Source of the DNA: JAVVHH01 sp965276815
GTDB taxonomy: Bacteria > Pseudomonadota > Alphaproteobacteria > Acetobacterales > Acetobacteraceae
Length of the DNA stretch: 64,000 nucleotides
Assembly (NCBI GenBank): GCA_965276815.1
Contig: CBDIBE010000011.1
Coordinates: 310,001-374,000, forward strand
Direction of reading: 5' to 3'
Shown: piece by piece, positions 1-8,753 of the stretch
How positions within the stretch are numbered: position 1 is the first letter of the stretch
How the letters are laid out: the number at the start of each line of letters is the position of its first letter
The notes under the pieces: generated by a model
Seen by the model: the letters and a program-made list of their open reading frames with translations, nothing else
Told to the model about the DNA's origin: nothing
The model's database searches: none
Program-made: the position numbers and the translations under genes

Positions 1-492
1 GCCGTGCAGGACCATCGCGAGACCGACCTGCTCGACGGCACCGAATGGGCCGCGCACGAAGGCGGATTTGCGGCGCTCGCCACCACCCTCGACAGCGCGC
101 CCGCGCTCTACCACCTCGACACCGGCGCGCCGGACGCGCCCCGCGCCCGCACCCTGCCCGAAGAGATCGCCCGCATCGTCCGCGCCCGCGCCGCCAACCC
201 CGCCTGGATCGCCGGCATGCGGCCGCACGGCTATCGCGGCGGCGCCGAGATCGCCCGCGCCGTGGACGGGCTGCACGCCTTCGCCGTTTCTCTCCCGCAG
301 CGCTTCGACCGCCAGTTCGAATTGCTGTTCGACGCCACGCTCGGCGACCCGGCCATCGACGCCTTCCTCGCGGACTCCAACCCAGACGCCCGCGCCGCGA
401 TGGCGGACCGGTTCCAGGACGCGCTGCATCGCGGACTCTGGCACTGCCGCCGCAACGATGTCGGCGCGATCCTCGCCGGCGAAACGCCATGA
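1..492 (+). CDS. cobN: Cobaltochelatase subunit CobN, C-terminal end (partial)
   Basis: This is the last 163 residues of the large CobN subunit, which with CobS and CobT inserts cobalt into hydrogenobyrinic acid a,c-diamide at the cost of ATP. The frame is open from the first base of the window, so the start lies upstream. The fragment has the conserved CobN tail pattern: DLLDG, then AAHEGGFAA, then YHLDT, then IAGMRPHGYRGGAEIAR, and a terminal GLWHCRRN. These are readable by eye and fit CobN rather than the related magnesium chelatase BchH. Its stop TGA overlaps the ATG of the next gene (ATGA), so the two are probably translationally coupled. The presence of CobN indicates late cobalt insertion, that is, the oxygen-dependent pathway. 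Confidence 0.9.
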   Translation, partial: AVQDHRETDLLDGTEWAAHEGGFAALATTLDSAPALYHLDTGAPDAPRARTLPEEIARIVRARAANPAWIAGMRPHGYRGGAEIARAVDGLHAFAVSLPQRFDRQFELLFDATLGDPAIDAFLADSNPDARAAMADRFQDALHRGLWHCRRNDVGAILAGETP

Positions 493-1643
493 AGCGCGGC
501 TGGTGCCCCAGCGTCTTCGAGCCGATGCCGTCCGGCGACGGCTTGGTGGTCCGCGTCAAGCCGCGGGCCGGCGTTGTCACCGCCGCGCAGGCGCGGATCC
601 TCGCCGATGCCGCCGGCCGGTACGGCAACGGCCTCATCGAGGCAACGGCGCGTGCTAATCTGCAGATCCGGGGCCTCTCTGACGCCACAACCGGCCCGTT
701 TGCCGCCAAGATGGTCGAAGCCGGCCTTGCTGACCCCGACCCGGCCATCGAGCGCCGTCGGAACATCATTGCCGACACCCCGCCGATCGCCGCGGCATTG
801 GAACGCGCCCTGGCCGCGGACACCAGCCTTGGCGCGCTCCCCGCCAAGTTTGGTTTCCTCGTGGACAGCGGCGGTTTGCTCAGCCCTGCCAGTGCGCCCG
901 CCGACATCTGGATCAGGTTGAAAGACGACTGGTGTGAAATCGGCATCGACGGCGCCAGCAGGACCGTTCCGGCGCCCATCAGCCAGGCGGTGGAGATCGC
1001 GCTCGCGCTCGCACATGCATATCTGGCGCTTGCCACAGACTCGACTCCGCGCATGCGATCCCTTGTCCAGGACATCGGCGAGGCGGCACTGTTCGCCCCG
1101 TTCGAGACCCGGAGCGCTGACGAGCCGTCTCCCTCCGGGAGAGGGTTCGGACAACTCGTCGGCCGGCTTTCCGACGATATGTTCGGCATCGGCCTAGCAT
1201 TCGGAAGCATCAGCGCGCTTGAACTGTCCGCGCTCGCCGGCTTGGCTGAGCGGCTCGCCGACGGAACGCTGCGCGTGACACCCTGGCGCGTTCTCGCGCT
1301 TTCGGGCGTACGGTCGCCGATCATACTGGCTAGGGCGCTGACCGCGCTGCCGCTCATCTCCGACCCCGCCGACCCGCGCCTCACCATCGCCGCCTGCCCC
1401 GGGAGCCCCGCCTGTGCCAGCGCCAGCGTCGATACGCGCACCCTCGCCGCCGAACTGGCCGGCCTGCAACGACAGGGCGGCGTCCACGTCTCCGGCTGCG
1501 CCAAGGGTTGCGCCCATCCTGGGCCGGCCGCGACCACCCTCGTCGGCAATGCCGGGCGCTACGACCTGATCCGCAACGGTGCGGCATCGGCCGAACCGGC
1601 CCGGCGCGGCCTGACCGCGGCCGAAGCACTGGCCGCTTTATGA
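489..1643 (+). CDS. cobG: Precorrin-3B synthase CobG
   Basis: CobG is the iron-sulfur monooxygenase that converts precorrin-3A to precorrin-3B, using O2 for ring contraction. The 384-residue product has a nitrite/sulfite-reductase-like half domain near its N terminus (ATARANLQIRGL around residue 55) and a four-cysteine 4Fe-4S site: C303 and C309 in CPGSPAC, and C337 and C341 in SGCAKGC. The ATG at 489 was chosen over in-frame upstream starts because it overlaps the cobN stop and gives a family-like N terminus. Around residues 210-220 there is an odd Pro/Ser/Gly-rich stretch (EPSPSGRG) encoded by an 18-base palindrome-like sequence at 1128-1145, which looks like a small repeat inserted in frame. 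CobG implies an aerobic route to B12. Confidence 0.9.
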   Translation: MKRGWCPSVFEPMPSGDGLVVRVKPRAGVVTAAQARILADAAGRYGNGLIEATARANLQIRGLSDATTGPFAAKMVEAGLADPDPAIERRRNIIADTPPIAAALERALAADTSLGALPAKFGFLVDSGGLLSPASAPADIWIRLKDDWCEIGIDGASRTVPAPISQAVEIALALAHAYLALATDSTPRMRSLVQDIGEAALFAPFETRSADEPSPSGRGFGQLVGRLSDDMFGIGLAFGSISALELSALAGLAERLADGTLRVTPWRVLALSGVRSPIILARALTALPLISDPADPRLTIAACPGSPACASASVDTRTLAAELAGLQRQGGVHVSGCAKGCAHPGPAATTLVGNAGRYDLIRNGAASAEPARRGLTAAEALAAL

Positions 1644-2272
1644 AAAACCTCAACTACATTCGCGACGGCGCCGCCATCTACCAGAGATCGTTCGCGACGA
1701 TCCGGTCCGAGGCCGATCTCGCCGGCTTCTCGCCCGACGAGGCGCGGATCGCCGTCCGCGTCATCCATGCTTGCGGCATGGTGGAGGTGGCGCGCGAGCT
1801 TTGCTTCCATCCGGACTTCGCCGTCGCCGCCCGCGCCGCACTGCTCGCCGGCCGCCCCATCCTGTGCGACTCGAGAATGGTCGCCCACGGCATCACCCAC
1901 GCCCGCCTGCCCGCTGCCAACGAAATCATTTGCACCCTCGACGCCGCCGAGGTCCCCGCGCTGGCCAAGCGCGTCGGCAACACAAGATCCGCCGCCGCAC
2001 TCGATTTGTGGGGCGCGGAGCGCCTGCGCGGCTCCCTCATCGCCATCGGCAACGCCCCCACCGCGCTGTTCCATTTGCTCGAACTCCTTGCCGCCGGCGC
2101 GCCGCTTCCGGCAGCGATCATCGGCGTCCCCGTCGGTTTCGTCGGCGCCGCCGAAGCCAAGCAGGCGCTGATCGACCTCGCCCCCGTGCCCTATTTGGTG
2201 GTCCGCGGCCGCAAAGGCGGCAGCGCCATGGCCGTGGCCGCCGTCAACGCGCTGGCGAGCGAGGCCGAGTGA
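1640..2272 (+). CDS. cobH: Precorrin-8X methylmutase CobH
   Basis: CobH moves the C11 methyl group of precorrin-8X to C12 to give hydrogenobyrinic acid. The product is 210 residues, the usual family length. The histidine known as the catalytic residue in Pseudomonas denitrificans CobH (His43) is present at the same position, in RVIHACGMVE. The conserved SRMVAHGI and IGVPVGFVGAAE segments follow. The ATG at 1640 overlaps the cobG stop, and the gene ends in GTGA, shared with the GTG start of cobI. Confidence 0.93.
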   Translation: MKNLNYIRDGAAIYQRSFATIRSEADLAGFSPDEARIAVRVIHACGMVEVARELCFHPDFAVAARAALLAGRPILCDSRMVAHGITHARLPAANEIICTLDAAEVPALAKRVGNTRSAAALDLWGAERLRGSLIAIGNAPTALFHLLELLAAGAPLPAAIIGVPVGFVGAAEAKQALIDLAPVPYLVVRGRKGGSAMAVAAVNALASEAE

Positions 2273-2994
2273 GCCCCGGCACCTTCCACGTCGTCGGCCT
2301 CGGCCCCGGCGACCCCGAGTTGATGACAATCAAAGCCGCCCGGGTCATCGCCGCCGCGCCCGTGGTGGCGTTCTTTGCCAAGCGTGGCCGGCCCGGCCAC
2401 GCCCGCAGCATCGCCGCCCCGTATATCGGCCCGACGGCCGAGGAACTGCGGTTCGAATACCCGTTCACCACCGAGGTCGCGCTCGATGACCCGCGCTACC
2501 GGAACGAGATCGTGGCCTTCTACGACGAGATCGCGGAGCGGATCGCGACCCGGTTACAGACCGGGCTGGATGTCGCCCTGCTCTGCGAGGGCGATCCGTT
2601 CCTCTACGGTTCCTCGATGTACATCTTCGACCGGCTCGGCGACTTCCCCAGCGAGGTGATCCCCGGCGTCAGCGGCATGAGCGGCTGCTGGACGCGGGCG
2701 CGGCTGCCGATGACGCATGGCGATGACGTGCTGAGCGTCCTGCCCGGCACACTGGACGAGGAGCATCTGGCCGAGCGCCTGTCCACATGCGACGCTGCCG
2801 TCATCATGAAAATCGGCCGCAACCTGCCGAAAATCCAAGCCGCACTGCTGCGCACCGGGCGGGACGCGCGCGCCGTTTACGTCGAGCGCGGCACCATGCC
2901 GGGCGAACGCATCATGCCCATCTCCGCCATGGACGGGGCGCCGGCACCGTATTTCTCCCTCGTGCTTGTCCCCGGCCGGCAGCGCACGCGATGA
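2269..2994 (+). CDS. cobI: Precorrin-2 C20-methyltransferase CobI
   Basis: This SAM-dependent tetrapyrrole methyltransferase methylates C20 of precorrin-2. The 241-residue protein starts with the family's glycine-rich segment (VVGLGPGDPEL, residues 8-18). It also has CEGDPFLYGSSMYIF in the SAM/substrate region and IPGVSGMSGCW in the middle. The start is a GTG inside the cobH stop (GTGA), giving MSPGTFHVVGLGPG; no better start exists nearby. It sits between cobH and cobJ in one coupled operon. Confidence 0.92.
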   Translation: MSPGTFHVVGLGPGDPELMTIKAARVIAAAPVVAFFAKRGRPGHARSIAAPYIGPTAEELRFEYPFTTEVALDDPRYRNEIVAFYDEIAERIATRLQTGLDVALLCEGDPFLYGSSMYIFDRLGDFPSEVIPGVSGMSGCWTRARLPMTHGDDVLSVLPGTLDEEHLAERLSTCDAAVIMKIGRNLPKIQAALLRTGRDARAVYVERGTMPGERIMPISAMDGAPAPYFSLVLVPGRQRTR

Positions 2995-3749
2995 CGGGAC
3001 GCCTCGTCATCATCGGGCTCGGACCCGGTGCGGCCGCCATGCAGACGCCGCAGGCGACCGAGGCGCTCGCCGCGGCGACAGACCTCGTCGGCTACGGGCC
3101 CTATCTCGCCCGCGTGCCCGCCCGGCCGGACCAGATCCGCCACGCGTCGGATAACCGCGAGGAGCTGGACCGCGCGCGAATGGCTTTGTCTCTCGCCGCG
3201 TCGGGCCGGCGCGTCGCCGTCGTGTCCTCCGGCGATGCCGGCGTGTTCGCCATGGCGAGCGCGGTGTTCGAGGCGATGGAGAGCGGCGATGCGGCATGGC
3301 GGCGGCTCGATCCGGAAGTGGTGCCCGGCGTGTCGGCCATGTTCGCCGCCGCCGCGCGCATCGGCGCGCCACTCGGCAACGATTTCTGCGCCATCTCGCT
3401 CTCCGACAATCTCAAGCCGTGGCAGCTCGTAACCAGGCGGCTGCGCGCGGCGGCGGAAGCGGGCTTTGCGATCGCGCTGTACAATCCGCTCTCCCACGCG
3501 CGCCCCTGGCAGCTCGGCGCCGCCTTCGATCTGCTGCGCGACATTCTACCCGAGAACGCGCCGGTCGTGTTCGCCACCGCGGTCAGCCGTCCCGAAGAAC
3601 GCATCGACATCACCACGCTGGCCGCCGCCGACGCGGCGCGCGCCGACATGCGCACCATCGTCCTGCTCGGCTCGGCCACGACCAGGTGGATCGAGCGCCC
3701 TTCTGGCCGGCCTTTCCTTTATGCGCCCAGGAGCGCCGCCGCGTGCTGA
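2991..3749 (+). CDS. cobJ: Precorrin-3B C17-methyltransferase CobJ
   Basis: CobJ methylates C17 of precorrin-3B and completes ring contraction to precorrin-4. The 252-residue product has the methyltransferase N-terminal loop (IIGLGPGAAAM), VVSSGDAGVFAMAS, VPGVSAMFAAAARIGAPLG and the CobJ/CbiH-specific ALYNPLS segment. The ATG overlaps the cobI stop. Its last 31 bases overlap the 3' end of the convergent cobK, so the plus-strand operon cobN-cobJ ends here. Confidence 0.92.
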   Translation: MTGRLVIIGLGPGAAAMQTPQATEALAAATDLVGYGPYLARVPARPDQIRHASDNREELDRARMALSLAASGRRVAVVSSGDAGVFAMASAVFEAMESGDAAWRRLDPEVVPGVSAMFAAAARIGAPLGNDFCAISLSDNLKPWQLVTRRLRAAAEAGFAIALYNPLSHARPWQLGAAFDLLRDILPENAPVVFATAVSRPEERIDITTLAAADAARADMRTIVLLGSATTRWIERPSGRPFLYAPRSAAAC

Positions 3750-4480
3750 CGCTCGAGCCACGCCATCGCCTCGGCGGCAGTCGCGACCAGTTCGACGCCG
3801 TCGGGCGGCTTGGGGCGGGCGACCATGATGACGGGCAATCCCAATTCGCGCGCCGCCAACAGCTTGGCCCCCACCGCGGCGGCGCCGGAGTTCTTGGTGA
3901 CCAGCGCGTCGATCCCGCGCTCGAGCAGCAGCCGGCGCTCGTGGGCTGCGGTGAACGGCCCGCGCGCGGCAATCACCTCGGAGTGCCGCGGCAACAAATC
4001 CGCCGGCGGGGCGTCGACGGAGCGGATGACGTAATGATGCCAGGGCGCGGCGGCGAAGGGCGCCAAGTCTTGCCGGCCAACCGTCAGCAAGACGCGCCGC
4101 GGCGCATTCCCCAGCGCCGCTGCCGCCCGCGCCATACTGTCCACACCGATCCAACGATCGCCAAGCTCCGCGTGCCACTCGGCACGGAGAACCACGAGCA
4201 ATTTCGTTCCGGCGCGATGCGCGGCTGCGGCGGCGTGCCGGGTGATCTGCGCAGCGAACGGGTGGGTCGCGTCGATCAGCGCGTCAATGGCGTGGGCGGC
4301 CAGGTAATCCGCGAGCCCCTCCACGCCGCCGAACCCGCCGATCCGGCAGGGCAGAGGTTGGGGCGCCGGGTCCGCCGTGCGGCCGGCGAGCGACAGCGTG
4401 GCCGTGAACCGGCGGACCGCCGCGAGCGCGCGGGCAAGTTCGGACGCCTCCGTCGTGCCGCCCAGGACCAACACCCGCAT
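3719..4480 (-). CDS. cobK: Precorrin-6A reductase CobK
   Basis: CobK is the NADPH-dependent reductase that turns precorrin-6A into precorrin-6B. The 253-residue protein starts with a Rossmann-type VLVLGGTTEASELAR and has the conserved DATHPFAAQITRHA segment and TVGRQDL. The motif VTKNSGAAAVGAK near the C terminus is typical of the CobK/CbiJ family. It is on the opposite strand from the rest of the cluster, convergent with cobJ and divergent from cobL, with only 14 bases between the two start codons. Confidence 0.92.
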   Translation of the reverse strand: MRVLVLGGTTEASELARALAAVRRFTATLSLAGRTADPAPQPLPCRIGGFGGVEGLADYLAAHAIDALIDATHPFAAQITRHAAAAAHRAGTKLLVVLRAEWHAELGDRWIGVDSMARAAAALGNAPRRVLLTVGRQDLAPFAAAPWHHYVIRSVDAPPADLLPRHSEVIAARGPFTAAHERRLLLERGIDALVTKNSGAAAVGAKLLAARELGLPVIMVARPKPPDGVELVATAAEAMAWLERQHAAALLGA

Positions 4481-4494
4481 CGCGCATTCCCGTC

Positions 4495-5712
4495 ATGAGC
4501 GCCGCGGTTCAACTGCCGGAGCAGTCCCGCTGGCTCGCCATCCTGGGGATTGGCGAGGATGGTGTCGAGGGTCTAGCCGCGCCTGCCCGAGCCTTGCTGC
4601 AGACTGCGACCCTGGTCGTCGGCGGCGCGCGGCATCTCGGTCTCGCCGGTGCACTGATCCGCGGCGAGCGTCTGGCCTGGCCGCGCCCGATGAGCGCGGC
4701 GTTCCCCGCCATCCTGGCGCGGCGCGGCCAGAACGTCGTCGTGCTGGCTTCTGGCGACCCTTATTGTTACGGTGTCGGCGCCACGCTGGCCGGGCTGGTT
4801 CCTGCCAGCGAAACGCTCTGTCTGCCCGCGCCTTCGGCGTTTTCCCTCGCCTGCGCGCGGCTCGGCTGGGCGATGCAGGAGGTCACGACACTCTCCTTCT
4901 GCGGGCGTCCCCTGCCCTGCGTCCTGCCGCATCTGCAGCCCGGCGCGCGCATCCTCGCCCTCTCGGCCGATTCGAGCACCCCCGGCGCCCTCGCTGCGCT
5001 GCTGCAGGAACACGGATTCGGCGCCTCAACCCTGCAGGTGCTGGAGGCGCTGGGCGGTCGTCGAGAACGCATCCGCTCCTGGCCCGCAAGCGACATCGCG
5101 CCGCTCAACCTCCTGGCAATCGAAGTGGTTGCCGGGCCCAGCGCCCGGGTCATCCCGCTGGCCAGCGGCTGGCCCGACGCGTTCTTCGAGCATGATGGGC
5201 AGCTCACGAAACGGGAAATCCGCGCCGCCACGCTGTCCGCCCTCGCCCCGCGTGCCGGCGAGCTGCTTTGGGACCTGGGTAGCGGGTCCGGATCGATTGC
5301 AATCGAGTGGTCGCTGCGCCACTCCGCCATGCGCGCCATCGCGATCGAGGCCCGGCCGGACCGGGCCGCACGGATCGCCCGCAACGCGCTGTCGCTCGGC
5401 GCGCCCGGGCTGCAGGTGATCCAAGGTGAGGCGCCCGCCGCGCTGGCCGGCCTACCCACGCCCGATGCCGTCTTCATCGGCGGCGGCGTGCAACGCGGCG
5501 TGTTGGAGCCGGCTTGGGCGGCACTGCGCCCGTGCGGACGCATCGTTGCCAACGCCGTCGCCCTCGACACGCAGTCGCTGCTGTTCGAGGCGCAGGCGCG
5601 GCACGGCGGCACGCTGACCCGGATTGCCATCGAGCGGCTCGAGACAATCGGCGCCATGCGCGCCATGCGCCCCGCCATGCCGGTCCTGCAATGGGCAGCG
5701 GTCAAGCCATGA
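4495..5712 (+). CDS. cobL: Precorrin-6Y C5,15-methyltransferase (decarboxylating) CobL
   Basis: CobL is a fused enzyme that methylates C5 and C15 and removes the ring C acetate side chain, giving precorrin-8X. Residues 1 to about 205 are the CbiE-like half (ILGIGEDGVEGL near the N terminus, LASGDPYCYGVGATL). The region from about 240 to 405 is the CbiT-like half, with a classical SAM site LLWDLGSGSGSIAIEW near residue 255 and VFIGGGVQ. The 405-residue length fits the fusion. The start is an ATG close to the divergent cobK start, so both promoters must lie in or overlap coding sequence. Confidence 0.92.
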   Translation: MSAAVQLPEQSRWLAILGIGEDGVEGLAAPARALLQTATLVVGGARHLGLAGALIRGERLAWPRPMSAAFPAILARRGQNVVVLASGDPYCYGVGATLAGLVPASETLCLPAPSAFSLACARLGWAMQEVTTLSFCGRPLPCVLPHLQPGARILALSADSSTPGALAALLQEHGFGASTLQVLEALGGRRERIRSWPASDIAPLNLLAIEVVAGPSARVIPLASGWPDAFFEHDGQLTKREIRAATLSALAPRAGELLWDLGSGSGSIAIEWSLRHSAMRAIAIEARPDRAARIARNALSLGAPGLQVIQGEAPAALAGLPTPDAVFIGGGVQRGVLEPAWAALRPCGRIVANAVALDTQSLLFEAQARHGGTLTRIAIERLETIGAMRAMRPAMPVLQWAAVKP

Positions 5713-6092
5713 GTGGCCGCATCGTCGCCGGCATCGGCTGCCGAAGCTTGTGCCCAGCCGAGGACATCATCGACCTGATCCAGACCGCCTGCGCGCAGAC
5801 GGGGCGCCAGGCCGCCGCCATCGCCGCCCCCGAGTTCAAGCGCGCCGAGCCCGGCCTCGCCGAAGCCGCCCGCCGCCTGGCCGTGCCGCTCTTGTTCGTC
5901 GCCGAGCCGGCGCTGCGCGACGCCCAGCCGGGCTGCCCGACGAGCTCTGCGGCGGCCGCCGGCGCGACCGGCATCGCCTCGGTCGCCGAAGGCAGCGCCC
6001 TGGCCGCGTCAGGACCCGGCGGACGCTTGATCCTGCCCCGCATCGCCGGCAAGCGCGCCACCTGCGCGCTGGCCGAGGCGGCGGGGCCGTGA
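5709..6092 (+). CDS. cobE: CobE / CbiG C-terminal-domain protein
   Basis: This 127-residue protein matches the stand-alone CobE family, which is homologous to the C-terminal domain of CbiG. Visible family features are the N-terminal VAGIGCRS, a central LAVPLLFVAEPAL, and the C-terminal KRATCALAEA. CobE takes part in the aerobic pathway but its exact chemical role is not settled; a chaperone or methyltransferase-support role has been proposed. The ATG overlaps the cobL stop and the gene ends in GTGA, shared with the cobM start. Confidence 0.85.
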   Translation: MSGRIVAGIGCRSLCPAEDIIDLIQTACAQTGRQAAAIAAPEFKRAEPGLAEAARRLAVPLLFVAEPALRDAQPGCPTSSAAAAGATGIASVAEGSALAASGPGGRLILPRIAGKRATCALAEAAGP

Positions 6093-6835
6093 CCGTCCAT
6101 TTCATCGGCGCTGGCCCCGGTGCGGCCGACCTCATCACGCTGCGCGGCCGCGACCTGCTGGCAAGCTGCCCCGTCTGTCTCTACGCCGGCTCCACCGTCG
6201 CCCCGGCGCTGCTCGCCCATTGCCGCGAAGGCGCCCGCCTGATCGACACCGCGCCCCTCACCCTCGACCAAATCGAGGCGGAATACGCCGACGCCAACGC
6301 CACCGGGCTCGATGTCGCGCGGCTGCACTCCGGCGATCTGTCTATTTACAGCGCCGTCGCCGAGCAGATTCGCCGCCTCGAGCGTCTCGGGATCCCCTAT
6401 ACCTTGACCCCAGGCGTTCCCGCCTTTGCCGCCGCCGCGGCGGCTTTGGGCCGCGAGCTGACCGTCCCGGAGGTGGCGCAAAGCCTGGTGCTGACCCGCG
6501 TGTCCGGCCGCGCCTCCGCCATGCCGCCGCGCGAGACGCTCGCCGCCTTCGGCGCCACGGGCGCGACGCTGGCCATTCATCTCGCGATTCACGAGCTGGA
6601 GCGGATCGTCGCCGAGTTGCTTCCCTTCTACGGCGCCGCCTGCCCGGCCGCGGTCGTTATCCGCGCGTCATGGCCAGATGAACGCGTGCTGCGTGGCACG
6701 CTCGAAACCCTTCAAGCGCCCGCAGCATCGATCGAGCGCACCGCTTTGATCCTCGTCGGCCCTGCACTCCAGGCCGAAGACTTTCGCGACAGCGCGCTTT
6801 ACGACCCTGACTACCGCCGCCGGTTCCGCGCATGA
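6089..6835 (+). CDS. cobM: Precorrin-4 C11-methyltransferase CobM
   Basis: CobM methylates C11 of precorrin-4. The 248-residue protein has the methyltransferase loop FIGAGPGAADLITLRG, then CLYAGSTV, RLHSGDLSIYSAV and TPGVPAFAAAAAALG, all standard for CobM/CbiF. The start is a GTG overlapping the cobE stop. The 3' end overlaps the end of the convergent cbiD by 25 bases. Confidence 0.93.
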   Translation: MTVHFIGAGPGAADLITLRGRDLLASCPVCLYAGSTVAPALLAHCREGARLIDTAPLTLDQIEAEYADANATGLDVARLHSGDLSIYSAVAEQIRRLERLGIPYTLTPGVPAFAAAAAALGRELTVPEVAQSLVLTRVSGRASAMPPRETLAAFGATGATLAIHLAIHELERIVAELLPFYGAACPAAVVIRASWPDERVLRGTLETLQAPAASIERTALILVGPALQAEDFRDSALYDPDYRRRFRA

Positions 6836-7893
6836 ACCGGCGCGAACTCGGCCCGGCCCACGAGGGTGCCGGATCGGTCGAACACGGCGATCTCCAGCTC
6901 GGTCGGCGCAGGCCGCAACGTCTCGGCCGCCACCAACCAAGCCGCCGCGGCCACGGCGTCACCGAGCCCGACGTCGTCCGCCGCCGCATGCGCGAACGCC
7001 TCGGCCACGGTGTTCGAAGCCGCAATCCGCTCCGCCGCCACGCCGCCGAGCGTGGCGAGCGCCACGAGATCGGCCTCACCCCGCTTCGAGTGGAGGTCGA
7101 GCCGGCCCTGCGCCAGCTTCGTCATCTTGGCGACCCCGCCCGCAATAGTGACTCTCGGCACGGGATGCGCCCGCAGATACTTCAACATACCGCCGGCAAA
7201 ATCCCCCATTTCGATCAGCGCCACCTCGGGCAACCCGTGCAGCTTTTGCACCGACGCTTCCGACGTCGCCCCGGTCGACCCGGCCACATGCTCGACGCCC
7301 ATCGCCCGCGCCACGTCGATCCCGCGATGGATCGTGTCGATCCAAGCCGCGCACGAATACGGTACCACGATCCCCGTCGTCCCCAAGATCGACAGGCCGC
7401 CGACAATACCCAAGCGGCCATTGAGCGTGCGCGTCGCCAACGCCTCGCCGTCCGGGATCGAGATTTCGACAATGGCATCGCCGCCGCCGCATTCAGCCAG
7501 GGCCGTGCGGATCATCTGCCGGGGAACCGGATTGATCGCCGGCTCGCCCGGCGGGATCGGCAGGCCTGGCCTGGTGACCGTGCCAACGCCCGGCCCCGCG
7601 CGGAACAGCACGCCCGCCCCGACTGGCGCACGCCGCACCGTGACCCGGATCAGCGCGCCATGCGTCACGTCGGGATCGTCGCCGGCATCCTTCACCACTC
7701 CAGCCGACGCGCTGCCCGCGCCGGTTGCCCATTCCGCCAGCGCAAATGCGACCCGGTGGCCGCCCGGCAGGCCGATCTCCACCGGGTCCGGGAACTCGCC
7801 GCCGAGCAGCGCCGTATATGCCGCCTTCGCCGCTGCCGCCGCACAAGTGCCGGTGGTCCAGCCCCGGCGCAGCCTGGGTTCCTGCTCCACCAT
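6811..7893 (-). CDS. cbiD: Cobalt-precorrin-5B C1-methyltransferase CbiD
   Basis: CbiD methylates C1 of (cobalt-)precorrin-5, removing the acetyl/acetaldehyde fragment, to give (cobalt-)precorrin-6A. The 360-residue protein starts with the family signature RRGWTTGTCAAAAAKAA. It also has VVKDAGDDPDVT, NPVPRQMI, ILGTTGIVVPYS and IEMGDFAGGMLKYL. CbiD belongs to the anaerobic pathway by name, yet it lies here with the aerobic genes cobG and cobN, and no cobF is visible. It therefore probably does the CobF step. It is divergent from cobA with 14 bases between start codons. Confidence 0.92.
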   Translation of the reverse strand: MVEQEPRLRRGWTTGTCAAAAAKAAYTALLGGEFPDPVEIGLPGGHRVAFALAEWATGAGSASAGVVKDAGDDPDVTHGALIRVTVRRAPVGAGVLFRAGPGVGTVTRPGLPIPPGEPAINPVPRQMIRTALAECGGGDAIVEISIPDGEALATRTLNGRLGIVGGLSILGTTGIVVPYSCAAWIDTIHRGIDVARAMGVEHVAGSTGATSEASVQKLHGLPEVALIEMGDFAGGMLKYLRAHPVPRVTIAGGVAKMTKLAQGRLDLHSKRGEADLVALATLGGVAAERIAASNTVAEAFAHAAADDVGLGDAVAAAAWLVAAETLRPAPTELEIAVFDRSGTLVGRAEFAPVHARNRRR

Positions 7894-7907
7894 GCCACTA
7901 CACTAAC

Positions 7908-8753
7908 ATGCAGGCCGCCGTGAGTTCCTCCCCCCTGCTCGAAACCATCCTTCGTTCGATGCCGGAGTTGCAGCCGGGTCACGTTTGGCTGGCCGGCGCC
8001 GGGCCGGGCGATCCCGGCCTGCTCACCCTGCACGCGGTCAATGCTCTCGCCCAAGCCGACACCATCGTCCATGACGCCCTCGTTGACCGTCGCGTTCTCG
8101 AGTTCGCCCGGCCGGGTGCCGAGCTGATCTTCGCCGGCAAGCGGGGCGGCAAGCCTTCGGCGCAGCAGGCCGACATCACCGCCCGGCTGATCACGCTGGC
8201 GCGCGAGGGGCGCCGCGTGCTGCGCCTGAAAGGCGGCGACCCATTCGTATTCGGCCGCGGCGGCGAGGAGGTGCTGACGCTGGCCGAGCACGGCATCCCG
8301 TTCCGCATCATCCCTGGCATCACCGCCGGCCTCGCCGCGCTGACCGCGGCGTTCATCCCGGCGACCCTGCGCGGCGCCAATCAGGCCCTGGTCTTCGCCA
8401 CCGGCCACGGCGCCGAGGATTCCGGCCCCGGCACGATTGACTGGTCGGCGCTGGCGCGTCTAGGGCAGCCGATCGTGCTCTACATGGCGATGGCGCAGAG
8501 CGCAGTGATCGCTCGCGCCCTCATCGCCGGCGGCATGCCGGGTGACACGCCGGCCGCGGCTATCGCCGGCGCCACCACGCCGCGCCAGCGCGTCCTCGTG
8601 ACCAATTTGCGCAACCTGCCCGAGGACATGGTGCGCGAAGGCATCCAAGCGCCGGCCATCATCGTCATCGGCGCCATCGTGGCGACCCGCGAGCGCCTGC
8701 TCGCCCTGCTGCCTGAGATCGAGGAGGTCAGGACGTGGGCATCAGCGGGCTGA
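7908..8753 (+). CDS. cobA: Uroporphyrinogen-III C-methyltransferase CobA
   Basis: CobA adds methyl groups at C2 and C7 of uroporphyrinogen III to form precorrin-2, the entry step into B12 synthesis. The 281-residue product has the SUMT signature LAGAGPGDPGLLTLHAV near residue 28, RVLRLKGGDPFVFGRGGEE, and PGITAGLAALTAA. It is a stand-alone methyltransferase without the CysG dehydrogenase domain. The ATG at 7908 is the first sensible start after the divergent cbiD start. The 3' end overlaps cobB by 19 bases. Confidence 0.93.
   Translation: MQAAVSSSPLLETILRSMPELQPGHVWLAGAGPGDPGLLTLHAVNALAQADTIVHDALVDRRVLEFARPGAELIFAGKRGGKPSAQQADITARLITLAREGRRVLRLKGGDPFVFGRGGEEVLTLAEHGIPFRIIPGITAGLAALTAAFIPATLRGANQALVFATGHGAEDSGPGTIDWSALARLGQPIVLYMAMAQSAVIARALIAGGMPGDTPAAAIAGATTPRQRVLVTNLRNLPEDMVREGIQAPAIIVIGAIVATRERLLALLPEIEEVRTWASAG

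Noticed and set aside
3296..4498. 400-codon plus-strand open frame opposite cobK
   Set aside because: It is almost entirely Arg, Gly and His and is the shadow of cobK, whose motifs are intact.
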